A stretch of DNA of 5,913 bases, from NCBI GenBank assembly GCA_026992375.1, contig JALXAF010000255.1, forward strand, positions 1 through 5,913, read 5' to 3'. The position numbers were made by a program, and so were the translations under genes. Numbering within the stretch: position 1 is the stretch's first letter; every line of letters starts with the position of its first letter. This DNA is from Anaerolineae bacterium. Its GTDB lineage: Bacteria > Chloroflexota > Anaerolineae > J102. Below the pieces are notes generated by a model. The model ran no database searches. It had not been told where the DNA came from and saw only the letters and a list, made by a program, of their open reading frames with translations. Below, one piece after another: positions 5,879-5,913 of this stretch.

Positions 5879-5913
5879 GCCATGAGCGATTGCTCACCAC
5901 ATAACGAATGAAC
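5879..5913. other. Short unassigned end of the window
   Basis: These 35 bases lie beyond the right-hand repeat. No gene, promoter or repeat is recognised in them. Confidence 0.5.

Overview
The window carries two intact genes, both on the minus strand, and intergenic DNA on each side that is rich in repeats. From right to left (the direction of transcription) these are a UvrD/PcrA-type helicase of about 1031 residues with a DnaQ-like (DEDDh) exonuclease built into it, then a 213-bp gap, then a 632-residue membrane protein made of two universal-stress-protein (USP) domains followed by a DUF389 membrane domain. Nothing in the window is an rRNA, tRNA, CRISPR array, transposase or phage gene. The DNA is moderately GC-rich by eye. 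The USP-DUF389 architecture, the helicase-exonuclease fusion and the many short intergenic hairpin repeats would suit a Chloroflexota (Anaerolineae-like) genome, but that placement is inference and no marker gene is present to prove it.

Region 1-367 has no credible gene. It is a mosaic of repeat modules: a 17-bp direct repeat at its two sides (71-87 and 331-347), a repeat at 107-235 that ends in tandem GCGTAAT heptamers folding into a perfect 18-bp stem, and directly after it a palindromic repeat with imperfect inverted ends (238-321). Region 368-2266 is the USP-USP-DUF389 gene. Region 2267-2479 is the gap between the genes and holds an AT-rich near-palindrome around a GC-rich core. Region 2480-5575 is the helicase-exonuclease. 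Region 5576-5913 holds its leader, a plausible extended -10 promoter, and a second copy of the 107-235 repeat in the opposite orientation (5768-5878).

The two genes have no evident shared pathway. The helicase-exonuclease probably works in DNA repair or processing, unwinding with ATP and trimming 3' ends. The USP-DUF389 protein is a membrane protein with cytoplasmic nucleotide-binding-like domains, of unknown function. They could be cotranscribed, since no convincing terminator separates them, but the 213-bp gap makes this uncertain. The points most worth a second look are the domain insertion in the helicase, including an unassigned segment beside the exonuclease, and the inward-facing pair of hairpin repeats that brackets the two genes.
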